Assembly (NCBI GenBank): GCA_963995525.1
Contig: OZ023213.1
Span: 42,640,276-42,704,275 of the forward strand
Direction of reading: 5' to 3'
DNA: 64,000 nucleotides
Origin: Escarpia spicata
Lineage: Eukaryota > Annelida > Polychaeta > Sabellida > Siboglinidae
In this document: piece after piece, positions 37,564 through 51,406 of the stretch
How positions within the stretch are numbered: position 1 is the stretch's first letter
Layout: the number at the start of each line of letters is the position of its first letter
Notes under the pieces: model-generated
The model's database searches: none
Told to the model about the DNA's origin: nothing
The model's input: the letters and a program-made list of their open reading frames with translations, nothing else
Made by a program: the position numbers and the translations under genes

Positions 37564-39488
37564 GTAAGTGTTGTGAGACCAGTACAGAAACATACAGTCC
37601 TGTGTGATATGTAAGTGTTTGAGACCAGTACAGGAACATACAGTCCTGTGTGATATGTAAGTGTTGTGAGACTAGTACAGAAACATACAGCCTTTGTGAA
37701 ATGTAAGTGTTGTTAGACCAGTACAGAAACATACAGTCCTGTGTGATATGTAAGTGTTGTTAGACCAGTGCAGAAACATACAGTCCTGTGTGATATATAA
37801 GTGTTGTTAGACCAGTACAGATACATACAGTCCTGTGTGATATGTAAGTGTTGTGAGACCAGTAAGGAACATTCAGCCCTGTATGATATGTAAGTGTTGT
37901 TAGACCAGTACAGAAACATACAGAACTGTGTGATATGTAAGTGTTGTTAGACCAGTACAGAAACATACAGTCCTGTGTGATATGTAAGTTTTGTGAGACC
38001 AGTACAGGAACATACAGCCCTGTATGATATGTAAGTGTTGTGAGACCAATACAGAAACATACAGTCCTGTGTGATATGTAAGTGTTGTTAGACCAATACA
38101 GAAACATACAGCCCCGTGTGATATGTAAGTGTTGTGACACCAGTACAAGAACATACAGTCCTGTGTGATATGTAAGTGTTGTGAGACCAGTACAGGAACA
38201 TACAGGCCTGTGTGATATATGTAAATGTTTTGAGACCAGTACAGAAACATACAGCCCTGTGTGATATGTAAGTGTTGTGAGTCCAGTACAGGAACATATA
38301 GTCCTGTGGGATTTGTAAGTGTTGTTAGACCAGTACAGAAACATACAGTCCTGTGTGAAATGTAAGTGTTGTTAGACCAGTACAGAAACATACATTCCTG
38401 TGTGATATGTAAGTGTTGTGAGAACAGTACAGAAACATACAGACCTGTGTGATATGTAAGTGTTGTTAGACCAGTACAGGAACATACAGTCCTGTGTGAT
38501 ATGTAAGTGTTGTGAGACCAGTACAGGAACATACAGTCCTGTATGATATGTAAGTGTTGTTAGACAAGTACAGAAACATACAGCCCTGTGTGATATGTAA
38601 GTGTTGTTAGACCAGTACAGAAACATACAGTCCTGTGTGATATGTAAGTGTTGTGAGACCAGTACAGAAACATACAGCCCTGTGAGATAGGTAAGTGTTG
38701 TTAGACCAGTACAGAAAAATACAGTCCTGTGTGATATGTAAGTGTTGTTAGACCAGTACAGAAACATACAGTCCTGTGAGATATGTAAGTGTTGTGAGAC
38801 CAGTACAGGAACATACAGTCCTGTGTGATATGTAAGTGTTGTGAGACCAGTACAGGAACATACAGCCCTGTGTGATATGTAAATGTTGTTAGACCAGTAC
38901 AGAAACATACAGGCCTGTGTGATATGTAAATGTTGTGAGACCTGTACAGAAACTTACAGTCTTGTGTGATATGTAAATGTTGTTAGACCAGTACAGAAAC
39001 ATACAGCCCTGTGTAATATGTAAGTGTTGTTAGACCAGTACAGAAAAATACAGTCCTGTGTGATATGTAAGTGTTGTGAGACCAGTACAGGAACATAGAG
39101 CCCTGTGTGATATGTAAGTGTTGTTAGACCAGTACAGAAACATACAGGCTTGTGTGATATGTAAGTGTTGTGAGACCAGTACAGAAACATACAGCCCTGT
39201 GTGATAAGTAAGTGTTGTTAGACCAGTACAGAAACATACAGTCCTGTGTGATATGAAAGTGTTGTGAGACCAGTAAGGAACATTCATCCCTGTGTGATAT
39301 GTAAGTGTTGTTAGACCAGTACAGGAACATACAGTCCTGTGTGATATGTAAGTGTTGTTAGACCAGTACAGAAAAATACAGTCCTGTGTGATATGTAAGT
39401 GTTGTGAGACCAGTACAGGAACATAGAGCCCTGTGTGATATGTAAGTGTTGTGAGACCAGTACAGAAACATACAGTCCTGTGTGATAT
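37564..39488 (+). repeat. Higher-order 1,925-bp unit, copy 1
   Basis: Forty-one monomers, less two bases, repeat directly. The left edge is set by C at 37563 against T at 39488. Markers are GTGTTTGAGACC (a shortened junction), GACCAGTGCAG, AGAACTGTG, CCCCGTGTG, the GATATATGTAAATG monomer, GAGTCCAG, ACATTCCTG and AACTTACAGTCTTG. I noticed no substitution in the parts I compared with copy 2. Confidence 0.92.
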
Positions 39489-41469
39489 GTAAGTGTTGTG
39501 AGACCAGTACAGAAACATACAGTCCTGTGTGATATGTAAGTGTTTGAGACCAGTACAGGAACATACAGTCCTGTGTGATATGTAAGTGTTGTGAGACTAG
39601 TACAGAAACATACAGCCTTTGTGAAATGTAAGTGTTGTTAGACCAGTACAGAAACATACAGTCCTGTGTGATATGTAAGTGTTGTTAGACCAGTGCAGAA
39701 ACATACAGTCCTGTGTGATATATAAGTGTTGTTAGACCAGTACAGATACATACAGTCCTGTGTGATATGTAAGTGTTGTGAGACCAGTAAGGAACATTCA
39801 GCCCTGTATGATATGTAAGTGTTGTTAGACCAGTACAGAAACATACAGAACTGTGTGATATGTAAGTGTTGTTAGACCAGTACAGAAACATACAGTCCTG
39901 TGTGATATGTAAGTTTTGTGAGACCAGTACAGGAACATACAGCCCTGTATGATATGTAAGTGTTGTGAGACCAATACAGAAACATACAGTCCTGTGTGAT
40001 ATGTAAGTGTTGTTAGACCAATACAGAAACATACAGCCCCGTGTGATATGTAAGTGTTGTGACACCAGTACAAGAACATACAGTCCTGTGTGATATGTAA
40101 GTGTTGTGAGACCAGTACAGGAACATACAGGCCTGTGTGATATATGTAAATGTTTTGAGACCAGTACAGAAACATACAGCCCTGTGTGATATGTAAGTGT
40201 TGTGAGTCCAGTACAGGAACATATAGTCCTGTGGGATTTGTAAGTGTTGTTAGACCAGTACAGAAACATACAGTCCTGTGTGAAATGTAAGTGTTGTTAG
40301 ACCAGTACAGAAACATACATTCCTGTGTGATATGTAAGTGTTGTGAGAACAGTACAGAAACATACAGACCTGTGTGATATGTAAGTGTTGTTAGACCAGT
40401 ACAGGAACATACAGTCCTGTGTGATATGTAAGTGTTGTGAGACCAGTACAGGAACATACAGTCCTGTATGATATGTAAGTGTTGTTAGACAAGTACAGAA
40501 ACATACAGCCCTGTGTGATATGTAAGTGTTGTTAGACCAGTACAGAAACATACAGTCCTGTGTGATATGTAAGTGTTGTGAGACCAGTACAGAAACATAC
40601 AGCCCTGTGAGATAGGTAAGTGTTGTTAGACCAGTACAGAAAAATACAGTCCTGTGTGATATGTAAGTGTTGTTAGACCAGTACAGAAACATACAGTCCT
40701 GTGAGATATGTAAGTGTTGTGAGACCAGTACAGGAACATACAGTCCTGTGTGATATGTAAGTGTTGTGAGACCAGTACAGGAACATACAGCCCTGTGTGA
40801 TATGTAAATGTTGTTAGACCAGTACAGAAACATACAGGCCTGTGTGATATGTAAATGTTGTGAGACCTGTACAGAAACTTACAGTCTTGTGTGATATGTA
40901 AATGTTGTTAGACCAGTACAGAAACATACAGCCCTGTGTAATATGTAAGTGTTGTTAGACCAGTACAGAAAAATACAGTCCTGTGTGATATGTAAGTGTT
41001 GTGAGACCAGTACAGGAACATAGAGCCCTGTGTGATATGTAAGTGTTGTTAGACCAGTACAGAAACATACAGGCTTGTGTGATATGTAAGTGTTGTGAGA
41101 CCAGTACAGAAACATACAGCCCTGTGTGATAAGTAAGTGTTGTTAGACCAGTACAGAAACATACAGTCCTGTGTGATATGAAAGTGTTGTGAGACCAGTA
41201 AGGAACATTCATCCCTGTGTGATATGTAAGTGTTGTTAGACCAGTACAGGAACATACAGTCCTGTGTGATATGTAAGTGTTGTTAGACCAGTACAGAAAA
41301 ATACAGTCCTGTGTGATATGTAAGTGTTGTGAGACCAGTACAGGAACATAGAGCCCTGTGTGATATGTAAGTGTTGTGAGACCAGTACAGAAACATACAG
41401 TCCTGTGTGATATGTAAGTGTTGTGAGACCAGTACAGAAACATACAGTCCTGTGTGATATGTAAGTGTT
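39489..41469 (+). repeat. Higher-order 1,925-bp unit, copy 2
   Basis: This is a direct repeat of the previous unit. Identity runs about 56 bases past the full unit and is lost near 41470, where GTGTTGTGAG replaces the GTGTTTGAG seen at 39538-39546. The segment is also a relative of the B unit, because the order of its rare variants resembles 3601-5214 and 23160-24450. Confidence 0.9.
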
Positions 41470-41905
41470 GTGAGACCAGTACAGGAACATACAGCCTTGT
41501 GTGATACGTAAGTGTTGTGAGACCAGTACAGAAACATACAGTCCTGTGTGATATGTAAGTGTTGTGAGACCAGTACAGGAACATACAGTCCTGTGTGATA
41601 TGTAAGTGTTGTGAGACTAGTACAGAAACATACAGCCTTTGTGAAATGTAAGTGTTGTTAGACCAGTACAGAAACATACAGTCCTGTGTGATATATAAGT
41701 GTTGTTAGACCAGTACAGATACATACAGTCCTGTGTGATATGTAAGTGTTGTGAGACCAGTAAGGAACATTCAGCCCTGTGTGATATGTAAGTGTTGTTA
41801 GACCAGTACAGAAACATACAGAACTGTGTGATATGTAAGTGTTGTTAGACCAGTACAGAAACATACAGTCCTGTGTGATATGTAAGTTTTGTGAGACCAG
41901 TACAG

Positions 41906-43922
41906 GAACATACAGCCCTGTGTGATATGTAAGTGTTGTGAGACCAGTACAGAAACATACAGTCCTGTGTGATATGTAAGTGTTGTGAGACTAGTACAGA
42001 AACATACAGTCTTTGTGAAATGTAAGTGTTGTTAGACCAGTACAGAAACATACAGTCCAGTGTGATATGTAAGTGTTGTGAGACCAGTACAGGAACATAC
42101 AGCCCTGTGTGATATGTAAGTGTTGTTAGACCAGTACAGAAACATACAGTCCTGTGTGATATATAAATGTTGTTAGACCAGTACAGATACATACAGTTCT
42201 GTGTGATATGTAAGTGTTGTGAGACCAGTAAGGAACATTCAGCCCTGTGTGATATGTAAGTGTTGTTAGACCAGTACAGAAACATACATAACTGTGTGAT
42301 ATGTAAGTGTTGTTAGACCAGTACAGAAACATACAGTCCTGTGTGATATGTATGTGTTGTGAGACCAGTACAGGAACATACAGCCTTGTGTGATACGTAA
42401 GTGTTGTGAGACCAGTACAGAAACATACAGTCCTGTGTGATATGTAAGTGTTGTGAGACCAGTACAGGAACATACAGACCTGTGTGATATGTAAGTGTTG
42501 TGAGACTAGTACAGAAACATACAGCCTTTGTGAAATGTAAGTGTTGTTAGACCAGTACAGAAACATACAGTCCTGTGTGATATGTAAGTGTTGTTAGACC
42601 AGTGCAGAAACATACAGTCCTGTGTGATATATAAGTGTTGTTAGACCAGTACAGATACATACAGTCCTGTGTGATATGTAAGTGTTGTGAGACCAGTAAG
42701 GAACATTCAGCCCTGTATTATATGTAAGTGTTGTTAGACCAGTACAGAAACATACAGAACTGTGTGATATGTAAGTGTTGTTAGACCAGTACAGAAACAT
42801 ACAGTCCTGTGTGATATGTAAATTTTGTGAGACCAGTGTAGGAACATACAGCCCTGTATGATATGTAAGTGTTGTGAGACCAGTACAGAAACATACAGTC
42901 CTGTGTGATATGTAAGTGTTGTTAGACCAATACAGAAACATACAACCCCGTGTGATATGTAAGTGTTGTGAGACCAGTACAAGAACATACAGTCCTGTGT
43001 GATATGTAAGTGTTGTGAGACCAGTACTGAAACATACAGTCCTGTGTGAAATGTAAGTGTTGTTAGACCAGTACAGAAACATACATTCCTGTGTGATATG
43101 TAAGTGTTGTGAGACCAATACAGGAACATACAGCCCTGTGTGGTATGTAAGTGTTGTTAGACCAGTACAGAAACATACAGTCCTGTATGATATGTAAGTG
43201 TTGTGAGACCAGTACAGGAACATACAGTCCTGTGTGATATGTAAGTGTTGTGAGACCAGTACAGGAACATACAGGCCTGTGTGAAATGTAAGTGTTGTTA
43301 GACCAGTACAGAAACATACATTCCTGTGTGATATGTAAGTGTTGTGAGAACAGTACAGAAACATACAGACCTGTGTGATATGTAAGTGTTGTTAGACCAG
43401 TACAGGAACATACAGTCCTGTGTGATATGTAAGTGTTGTGAGACCAGTGCAGGAACATACAGTCCTGTATGATATGTAAGTGTTGTTAGACCAGTACAGA
43501 AACATACAGCCCTGTGTGATATGTAAGTGTTCTTAGACCAGTACAGAAACATACAGTCCTGTGTGATATGTAAGTGTTGTGAGACCAGTACAGAAACATA
43601 CAGTCCTGTGTGATATGTAAGTGTTGTTAGACCAGTACAGAAAAATACAGTCCTGTGTGATATGTAAGTGTTGTTAGACCAGTACAGAAACATACAGTCC
43701 TGTGAGATATGTAAGTGTTGTGAGACCAGTACAGGAACATACAGTCCTGTGTGATATGTAAGTGTTGTGAGACCAGTACAGGAACATACAGCCCTGTGTG
43801 ATATGTAAATGTTGTTAGACCAGTACAGAAACATACAGGCCTGTGTGATATGTAAATGTTGTGAGACCTGTACAGAAACTTACAGTCTTGTGTGATATGT
43901 AAGTGTTGTTAGACCAGTACAG
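41906..43922 (+). repeat. Higher-order 2,017-bp unit, copy 1
   Basis: Forty-three monomers, less four bases, repeat directly at 43923. Markers are AGTCTTTGTGAAATG, AGTCCAGTG, ACATAACTG, GTATGTGTTG, CTGTATTATATG, GTAAATTTTGTGAG, CCAGTGTAGG, TGTGTGGTATG and GTGTTCTTAG. A private difference is GTACTGAAAC (about 43025) against GTACAGAAAC in copy 2. Confidence 0.91.
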
Positions 43923-45969
43923 AAACATACAGCCCTGTGTGATATGTAAGTGTTGTGAGACCAGTACAGAAACATACAGTCCTGTGTGATATGTAAGTGT
44001 TGTGAGACTAGTACAGAAACATACAGTCTTTGTGAAATGTAAGTGTTGTTAGACCAGTACAGAAACATACAGTCCAGTGTGATATGTAAGTGTTGTGAGA
44101 CCAGTACAGGAACATACAGCCCTGTGTGATATGTAAGTGTTGTTAGACCAGTACAGAAACATACAGTCCTGTGTGATATATAAATGTTGTTAGACCAGTA
44201 CAGATACATACAGTTCTGTGTGATATGTAAGTGTTGTGAGACCAGTAAGGAACATTCAGCCCTGTGTGATATGTAAGTGTTGTTAGACCAGTACAGAAAC
44301 ATACATAACTGTGTGATATGTAAGTGTTGTTAGACCAGTACAGAAACATACAGTCCTGTGTGATATGTATGTGTTGTGAGACCAGTACAGGAACATACAG
44401 CCTTGTGTGATACGTAAGTGTTGTGAGACCAGTACAGAAACATACAGTCCTGTGTGATATGTAAGTGTTGTGAGACCAGTACAGGAACATACAGACCTGT
44501 GTGATATGTAAGTGTTGTGAGACTAGTACAGAAACATACAGCCTTTGTGAAATGTAAGTGTTGTTAGACCAGTACAGAAACATACAGTCCTGTGTGATAT
44601 GTAAGTGTTGTTAGACCAGTGCAGAAACATACAGTCCTGTGTGATATATAAGTGTTGTTAGACCAGTACAGATACATACAGTCCTGTGTGATATGTAAGT
44701 GTTGTGAGACCAGTAAGGAACATTCAGCCCTGTATTATATGTAAGTGTTGTTAGACCAGTACAGAAACATACAGAACTGTGTGATATGTAAGTGTTGTTA
44801 GACCAGTACAGAAACATACAGTCCTGTGTGATATGTAAATTTTGTGAGACCAGTGTAGGAACATACAGCCCTGTATGATATGTAAGTGTTGTGAGACCAG
44901 TACAGAAACATACAGTCCTGTGTGATATGTAAGTGTTGTTAGACCAATACAGAAACATACAACCCCGTGTGATATGTAAGTGTTGTGAGACCAGTACAAG
45001 AACATACAGTCCTGTGTGATATGTAAGTGTTGTGAGACCAGTACAGAAACATACAGTCCTGTGTGAAATGTAAGTGTTGTTAGACCAGTACAGAAACATA
45101 CATTCCTGTGTGATATGTAAGTGTTGTGAGACCAATACAGGAACATACAGCCCTGTGTGGTATGTAAGTGTTGTTAGACCAGTACAGAAACATACAGTCC
45201 TGTATGATATGTAAGTGTTGTGAGACCAGTACAGGAACATACAGTCCTGTGTGATATGTAAGTGTTGTGAGACCAGTACAGGAACATACAGGCCTGTGTG
45301 AAATGTAAGTGTTGTTAGACCAGTACAGAAACATACATTCCTGTGTGATATGTAAGTGTTGTGAGAACAGTACAGAAACATACAGACCTGTGTGATATGT
45401 AAGTGTTGTTAGACCAGTACAGGAACATACAGTCCTGTGTGATATGTAAGTGTTGTGAGACCAGTGCAGGAACATACAGTCCTGTATGATATGTAAGTGT
45501 TGTTAGACCAGTACAGAAACATACAGCCCTGTGTGATATGTAAGTGTTCTTAGACCAGTACAGAAACATACAGTCCTGTGTGATATGTAAGTGTTGTGAG
45601 ACCAGTACAGAAACATACAGTCCTGTGTGATATGTAAGTGTTGTTAGACCAGTACAGAAAAATACAGTCCTGTGTGATATGTAAGTGTTGTTAGACCAGT
45701 ACAGAAACATACAGTCCTGTGAGATATGTAAGTGTTGTGAGACCAGTACAGGAACATACAGTCCTGTGTGATATGTAAGTGTTGTGAGACCAGTACAGGA
45801 ACATACAGCCCTGTGTGATATGTAAATGTTGTTAGACCAGTACAGAAACATACAGGCCTGTGTGATATGTAAATGTTGTGAGACCTGTACAGAAACTTAC
45901 AGTCTTGTGTGATATGTAAGTGTTGTTAGACCAGTACAGAAACATACAGCCCTGTGTGATATGTAAGTG
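43923..45969 (+). repeat. Higher-order 2,017-bp unit, copy 2
   Basis: This direct repeat of 41906-43922 extends about 30 bases beyond a full unit. At 45970 it turns into the GTTAGACTAGTAAAGAG junction, whereas copy 1 continues with GTGAGACCAG. Part of it (about 44.7-45.9 kb) recurs a third time in 46.4-47.8 kb. Confidence 0.91.
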
Positions 45970-46419
45970 TTGTTAGACTAGTAAAGAGAAACATACAGTC
46001 CTGTGTGATATGTAAGTGTTGTTAGACCAGTACAGAAAAATACAGTCCTGTGTGATATGTAAGTGTTGTGAGACCAGTACAGGAACATAGAGCCCTGTGT
46101 GATATGTAAGTGTTGTTAGACCAGTACAGAAACATACAGGACTGTGTGATATGTAAATGTTGTGAGACCAGTACAGAAACATACAGCCCTGTGTGATATG
46201 TAAGTGTTGTGAGACCAGTACAGGAACATATAGTCCTTTGGGATATGTAAGTGTTGTTACACCAGTACAGAAACATACAGCCCTGTGTGATATGTAAGTG
46301 TTGTAAGACCAGTACAGAAACATGCAGTCCTGTGTGATATGTAAGTGTTGTTACACCAGTACAGGAACATAGAGCCCTATGTGATATGTAAGTGTTGTGA
46401 GACCAGTAAGGAACATTCA

Positions 46420-47770
46420 GCCCTGTATTATATGTAAGTGTTGTTAGACCAGTACAGAAACATACAGAACTGTGTGATATGTAAGTGTTGTTAGACCAGT
46501 ACAGAAACATACAGTCCTGTGTGATATGTACATTTTGTGAGACCAGTATAGGAACATACAGCCCTGTATGATATGTAAGTGTTGTGAGACCAGTACAGAA
46601 ACATACAGTCCTGTGTGATATGTAAGTGTTGTTAGACCAATACAGAAACATACAGCCCCGTGTGATATGTAAGTGTTGTGAGACCAGTACAAGAACATAC
46701 AGTCCTGTGTGATATGTAAGTGTTGTGAGACCAGTACAGAAACATACAGTCCTGTGTGAAATGTAAGTGTTGTTAGACCAGTACAGAAACATACATTCCT
46801 GTGTGATATGTAAGTGTTGTGAGACCAATACAGGAACATACAGCCCTGTGTGGTATGTAAGTGTTGTTAGACCAGTACAGAAACATACAGTCCTGTATGA
46901 TATGTAAGTGTTGTGAGACCAGTACAGGAACATACAGTCCTGTGTGATATGTAAGTGTTGTGAGACCAGTACAGGAACATACAGTCCTGTGTGATATGTA
47001 AGTGTTGTGAGACCAGTACAGGAACATACAGGCCTGTGTGATATATGTAAATGTTGTGAGACCAGTACAGAAACATTCAGCCCTGTGTGATATGTAAGTG
47101 TTGTGAGACCAGTACAGGAACATATAGTCCTGTGGGATTTGTAAGTGTTGTTAGACCAGTACAGAAACATACAGTCCTGTGTGAAATGTAAGTGTTGTTA
47201 GACCAGTACAGAAACATACATTCCTGTGTGATATGTAAGTGTTGTGAGAACAGTACAGAAACATACAGACCTGTGTGATATGTAAGTGTTGTTAGACCAG
47301 TACAGGAACATACAATCCTGTGTGATATGTAAGTGTTGTGAGACCAGTGCAGGAACATACAGTCCTGTATGATATGTAAGTGTTGTTAGACCAGTACAGA
47401 AACATACAGCCCTGTGTGATATGTAAGTGTTCTTAGACCAGTACAGAAACATACAGTCCTGTGTGATATGTAAGTGTTGTGAGACCAGTACAGAAACACA
47501 CAGTCCTGTGTGATAGGTAAATGTTGTTAGACCAGTACAGAAAAATACAGTCCTGTGTGATATGTAAGTGTTGTTAGACCAGTACAGAAACATACAGTCC
47601 TGTGAGATATGTAAGTGTTGTGAGACCAGTACAGGAACATACAGTCCTGTGTGATATGTAAGTGTTGTGAGACCAGTACAGGAACATACAGCCCTGTGTG
47701 ATATGTAAATGTTGTTAGACCAGTACAGAAACATACAGGCCTGTGTGATATGTAAATGTTGTTAGACCTG
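46420..47770 (+). repeat. Third, modified copy of part of the 2,017-bp unit
   Basis: The offset to 44.7-45.2 kb is 1,693 bp. After about 190 bp of extra monomers near 46950-47150, including GATATATGTAAATG and GGGATTTGTAAG copies, the offset to 45.3-45.85 kb becomes 1,883 bp. Markers CTGTATTATATG, CAGTATAGG, TGTGTGGTATG and GTGTTCTTAG are kept in order. This indicates several rounds of exchange at different registers. Confidence 0.72.
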
Positions 47771-48494
47771 TACAGAAACTTACAGTCTTGTGTGATATTT
47801 AAGTGTTGTTAGACCAGTACAGAAACATACAGCCCTGTGTGATATGTAAGTGTTGTTAGACTAGTAAAGAGAAACATACAGTCCTGTGTGATATGTAAGT
47901 GTTGTTAGACCAGTACAGAAAAATACAGTCCTGTGTGATATGTAAGTGTTGTGAGACCAGTACAGGAACATACAGGCCTGTGTGATATGTAAATGTTGTT
48001 ACACCAGTACAGAAACATACAGCCCTGTATGATATGTAAGTGTTGTGAGACCAGTACTGAAACATACAGCCCTGTGTGATATGTAAGTGTTGTTAGACCA
48101 GTACAGAAACATACATGCCTGTGTGATATGTAAATGTTGTGAGACCAGTACAGAAACATACAGCCCTGTGTGATATGTAAGTGTTGTGAGACCAGTACAG
48201 GAACATATAGTCCTGTGGGATATGTAAGTGTTGTTACATCAGTACAGAAACATACAGCCCTGTGTGATATGTAAGTGTTGTGAGACCAGTACAGAAACAT
48301 GCAGTCGTGTGTGATATGTAAGTGTTGTTACACCAGTACAGGAACATACAGCCCTGTGTAGTATGTAAGTGTTGTTAGACCAGTACAGAAACATACAGTC
48401 CTGTATGATATGTAAGTGTTGTGAGACCAGTACAGGAACATACAGTCCTGTGTGATATGTAAGTGTTGTGAGACCAGTACAGGAACATACAGTC

Positions 48495-49830
48495 CTGTGT
48501 GATATGTAAGTGTTGTGAGACCAGTACAGGAACATACAGGCCTGTGTGATATGTAAATGTTGTGAGACCAGTACAGAAACATACAGTCCTGTGTGATATG
48601 TAATTGTTGTGAGACATGTACAGGAACATACAGCCCTATGTGATATGTAAGTGTTGTTAGACCAGTACAGAAATATACAGTCCTGTTTGATATGTAAGAG
48701 TTGTTAGACCAGTACAGAAATATACAGCCCTGTGTGATATGTATGTTTTGTTAGACCAGTAGAGCAACATACAATCCTGTGTGATATGTAAGTGTTGTTA
48801 GACCAGTACAGGAAAATACAGCCCTGTGTGATATGTAAGTGTTGTTAGACCAGTACAGAAACATAAAGCCCTGTGTGATATGTAAGTGTTGTTAGACCAG
48901 TTCAGAAACATACAGCCCTTTGTGATATGTAAGTGTTGTTAGACCAGTACAGAAACATACAGTACTGTGTGATATATAAGTGTTGTTAGAACAGTACAGA
49001 AACATACAGTCCTGTGTGATATGTAAGTGTTTTGAGAACAGTACAGGAACTTACATCCCTGTGTGATATGTAAGTGTTGTTAGACCAGTACAGAAACATA
49101 CAGTCCTGTGTGATATGTAAGTGTTGTTAGACCAGTACAGAAACATACAGTCCTGTGTGATATGTAATTGTTGTTAGACCAGTACAGAAACATACAGTCC
49201 TGTGTGTTAGATAAGTGTTGTGAGACCAGTGCAGGAACATAAAGCCCTGTGTGCTATGTTAGTGTTGTTAGACCAATACAGAAACATACAGCCCTGTGTG
49301 ATATGTAAGTGTTGTTAGACCAGTACAGAAACATACAGTCCTGTGTGATATGTATGTTTGGTGAGACCAGTACAGGAACGTACAGCCCTGTGTGATATGT
49401 AAGTGTTGTTAGACCAGTACAGAAACATACAGTCCTGTGTGATATGTAAGTGTTGTGAGACAAGTACAGGAACATACAGCCCTGTGTGATATGTAAGTGT
49501 TGTTAGACCAGTACAGAAACATATAGCCCTGTGTGATATGTAAGTGTTGTTAGACCAGTACAGAAACATACATTCCTCTGCGATATGTAAGTGTTGTGAG
49601 ACCAGTACAGGAACATACAGCCCTTTGTTATGTAAATGTTGTTAGACCAGTACAGAAATATACAGTCCTGTGTGATATGTAATTGTTGTGAGACCAGTAC
49701 AGAAATATACAGCCCTGTGTGATATATAAGTGTTGTTAGACCAGTACAGAAACATACAATCCTGTGTGATATGTAAGTGTTGTTAGACCAGTACAGGAAC
49801 ATACATTCCTGTGTGATATGTAAGTGTTGT
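48495..49830 (+). repeat. Family D block, copy 1
   Basis: From here a monomer set absent to the left appears: GTAATTGTTG, GACATGTACAGG, GTAAGAGTTG with ATATACAG, GTAGAGCAACATACAATCC, CATAAAGCCC, GTGTGTTAGATAAG, GTGCTATGTTAG, GTATGTTTGGTGAG and CATTCCTCTGCG. The order matches 51407-52787 at offsets of 2,909 then 2,955 bp, the step being one extra monomer near 52.43 kb. It also matches the start of 59017-62108. The last part overlaps the next block, marking a junction between families. Confidence 0.82.
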
Positions 49831-51261
49831 GAGACCAGTACAGGAACATACAGCCTTGTGTGATACGTAAGTGTTGTGAGACCAGTACAGAAACATACAG
49901 TCCTGTGTGATATGTAAGTGTTGTGAGACTAGTACAGAAACATACAGCCTTTGTGAAATGTAAGTGTTGTTAGACCAGTACAGAAACATACAGTCCTGTG
50001 TGATATGTAAGTGTTGTGAAACCAGTAAAGGAACATACAGCCCTGTGTGATATGTAAGTGTTGTTAGACCAGTGCAGAAACATACAGTCCTGTGTGATAT
50101 ATAAGTGTTGTTAGACCAATACAGATACATACAGTCCTGTGTGATATGTAAGTGTTGTGAGACCAGTAAGGAACATTCAGCCCTGTGTGATATGTAAGTG
50201 TTGTTAGACCAGTACAGAAACATACAGAACTGTGTGATATGTAAGTGTTGTTAGACCAGTACAGAAACATTAAAATCCTGTGTGATATGTAAGTTTTGTG
50301 AGACCAGTACAGGAACATACAGCCCTGTGTGATATGTAAGTGTTGTGAGACCAGTACAGAAACATACAGTCCTGTGTGATATGTAAGTGTTGTGAGACTA
50401 GTACAGAAACATACAGTCTTTGTGAAATGTAAGTGTTGTTAGACCAGTACAGAAACATACAGTCCAGTGTGATATGTAAGTGTTGTGAGACCGGTACAGG
50501 AACATACAGTCCTGTGTGATATGTAAGTGTTGTTAGACCAGTACATAAACATACAGTCCTGTGTGATATATAAATGTTGTTAGACCAGTACAGATACATA
50601 CAGTTCTGTGTGATATGTAAGTGTTGTGAGACCAGTAAGGAACATTCAGCCCTGTGTGATATGTAAGTGTTGTTAGACCAGTACAGAAACATACATAACT
50701 GTGTGATATGTAAGTGTTGTTAGACCAGTACAGAAACATACAGTCCTGTGTGATATGTAAGTGTTGTGAGACCAGTACAGAAACATACAGTCCTGTGTGA
50801 TATGTAAGTGTTGTGAGACCAGTACAGGAACATACAGCCTTGTGTGATACGTAAGTGTTGTGAGACCAGTACAGAAACATACAGTCCTGTGTGATATGTA
50901 AGTGTTTTGAGACCAGTACAGGAACATACAGTCCTGTGTGATATGTAAGTGTTGTGAGACTAGTACAGAAACATACAGCCTTTGTGAAATGTAAGTGTTG
51001 TTAGACCAGTACAGAAACATACAGTCCTGTGTGATATGTAAGTGTTGTTAGACCAGTGCAGAAACATACAGTCCTCTGTGATATATAAGTGTTGTTAGAC
51101 CAGTACAGATACATACAGTCCTGTGTGATATGTAAGTGTTGTGAGACCAGTAAGGAACATTCAGCCCTGTATGATATGTAAGTGTTGTTAGACCAGTACA
51201 GAAACATACAGAACTGTGTGATATGTAAGTGTTGTTAGACCAGTACAGAAACATACAGTCC
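49555..51261 (+). repeat. Block G, copy 1 (offset 5,777-5,823 bp)
   Basis: This block recurs at 55332-57084. It begins with the family D marker CATTCCTCTGCG and then passes into the older monomer type (CCTTTGTGAAATG, GACCAGTGCAG, AGTAAGGAACATTCAG). The offset changes by about one monomer because 55332-57084 has an extra copy near 55690-55736. Here ACATTAAAATCC (near 50268) has one base more than the matching ACATACAGTCC. Confidence 0.82.
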
Positions 51262-51406
51262 TGTGTGATATGTAAATTTTGTGAGACCAGTATAGGAACA
51301 TACAGCCCTGTGTATGATATGTAAGTGTTGTGAGACCAGTACAGAAACATACAGTCCTGTGTGATATGTAAGTGTTGTTAGACCAATACAGAAACATACA
51401 GCCCCG

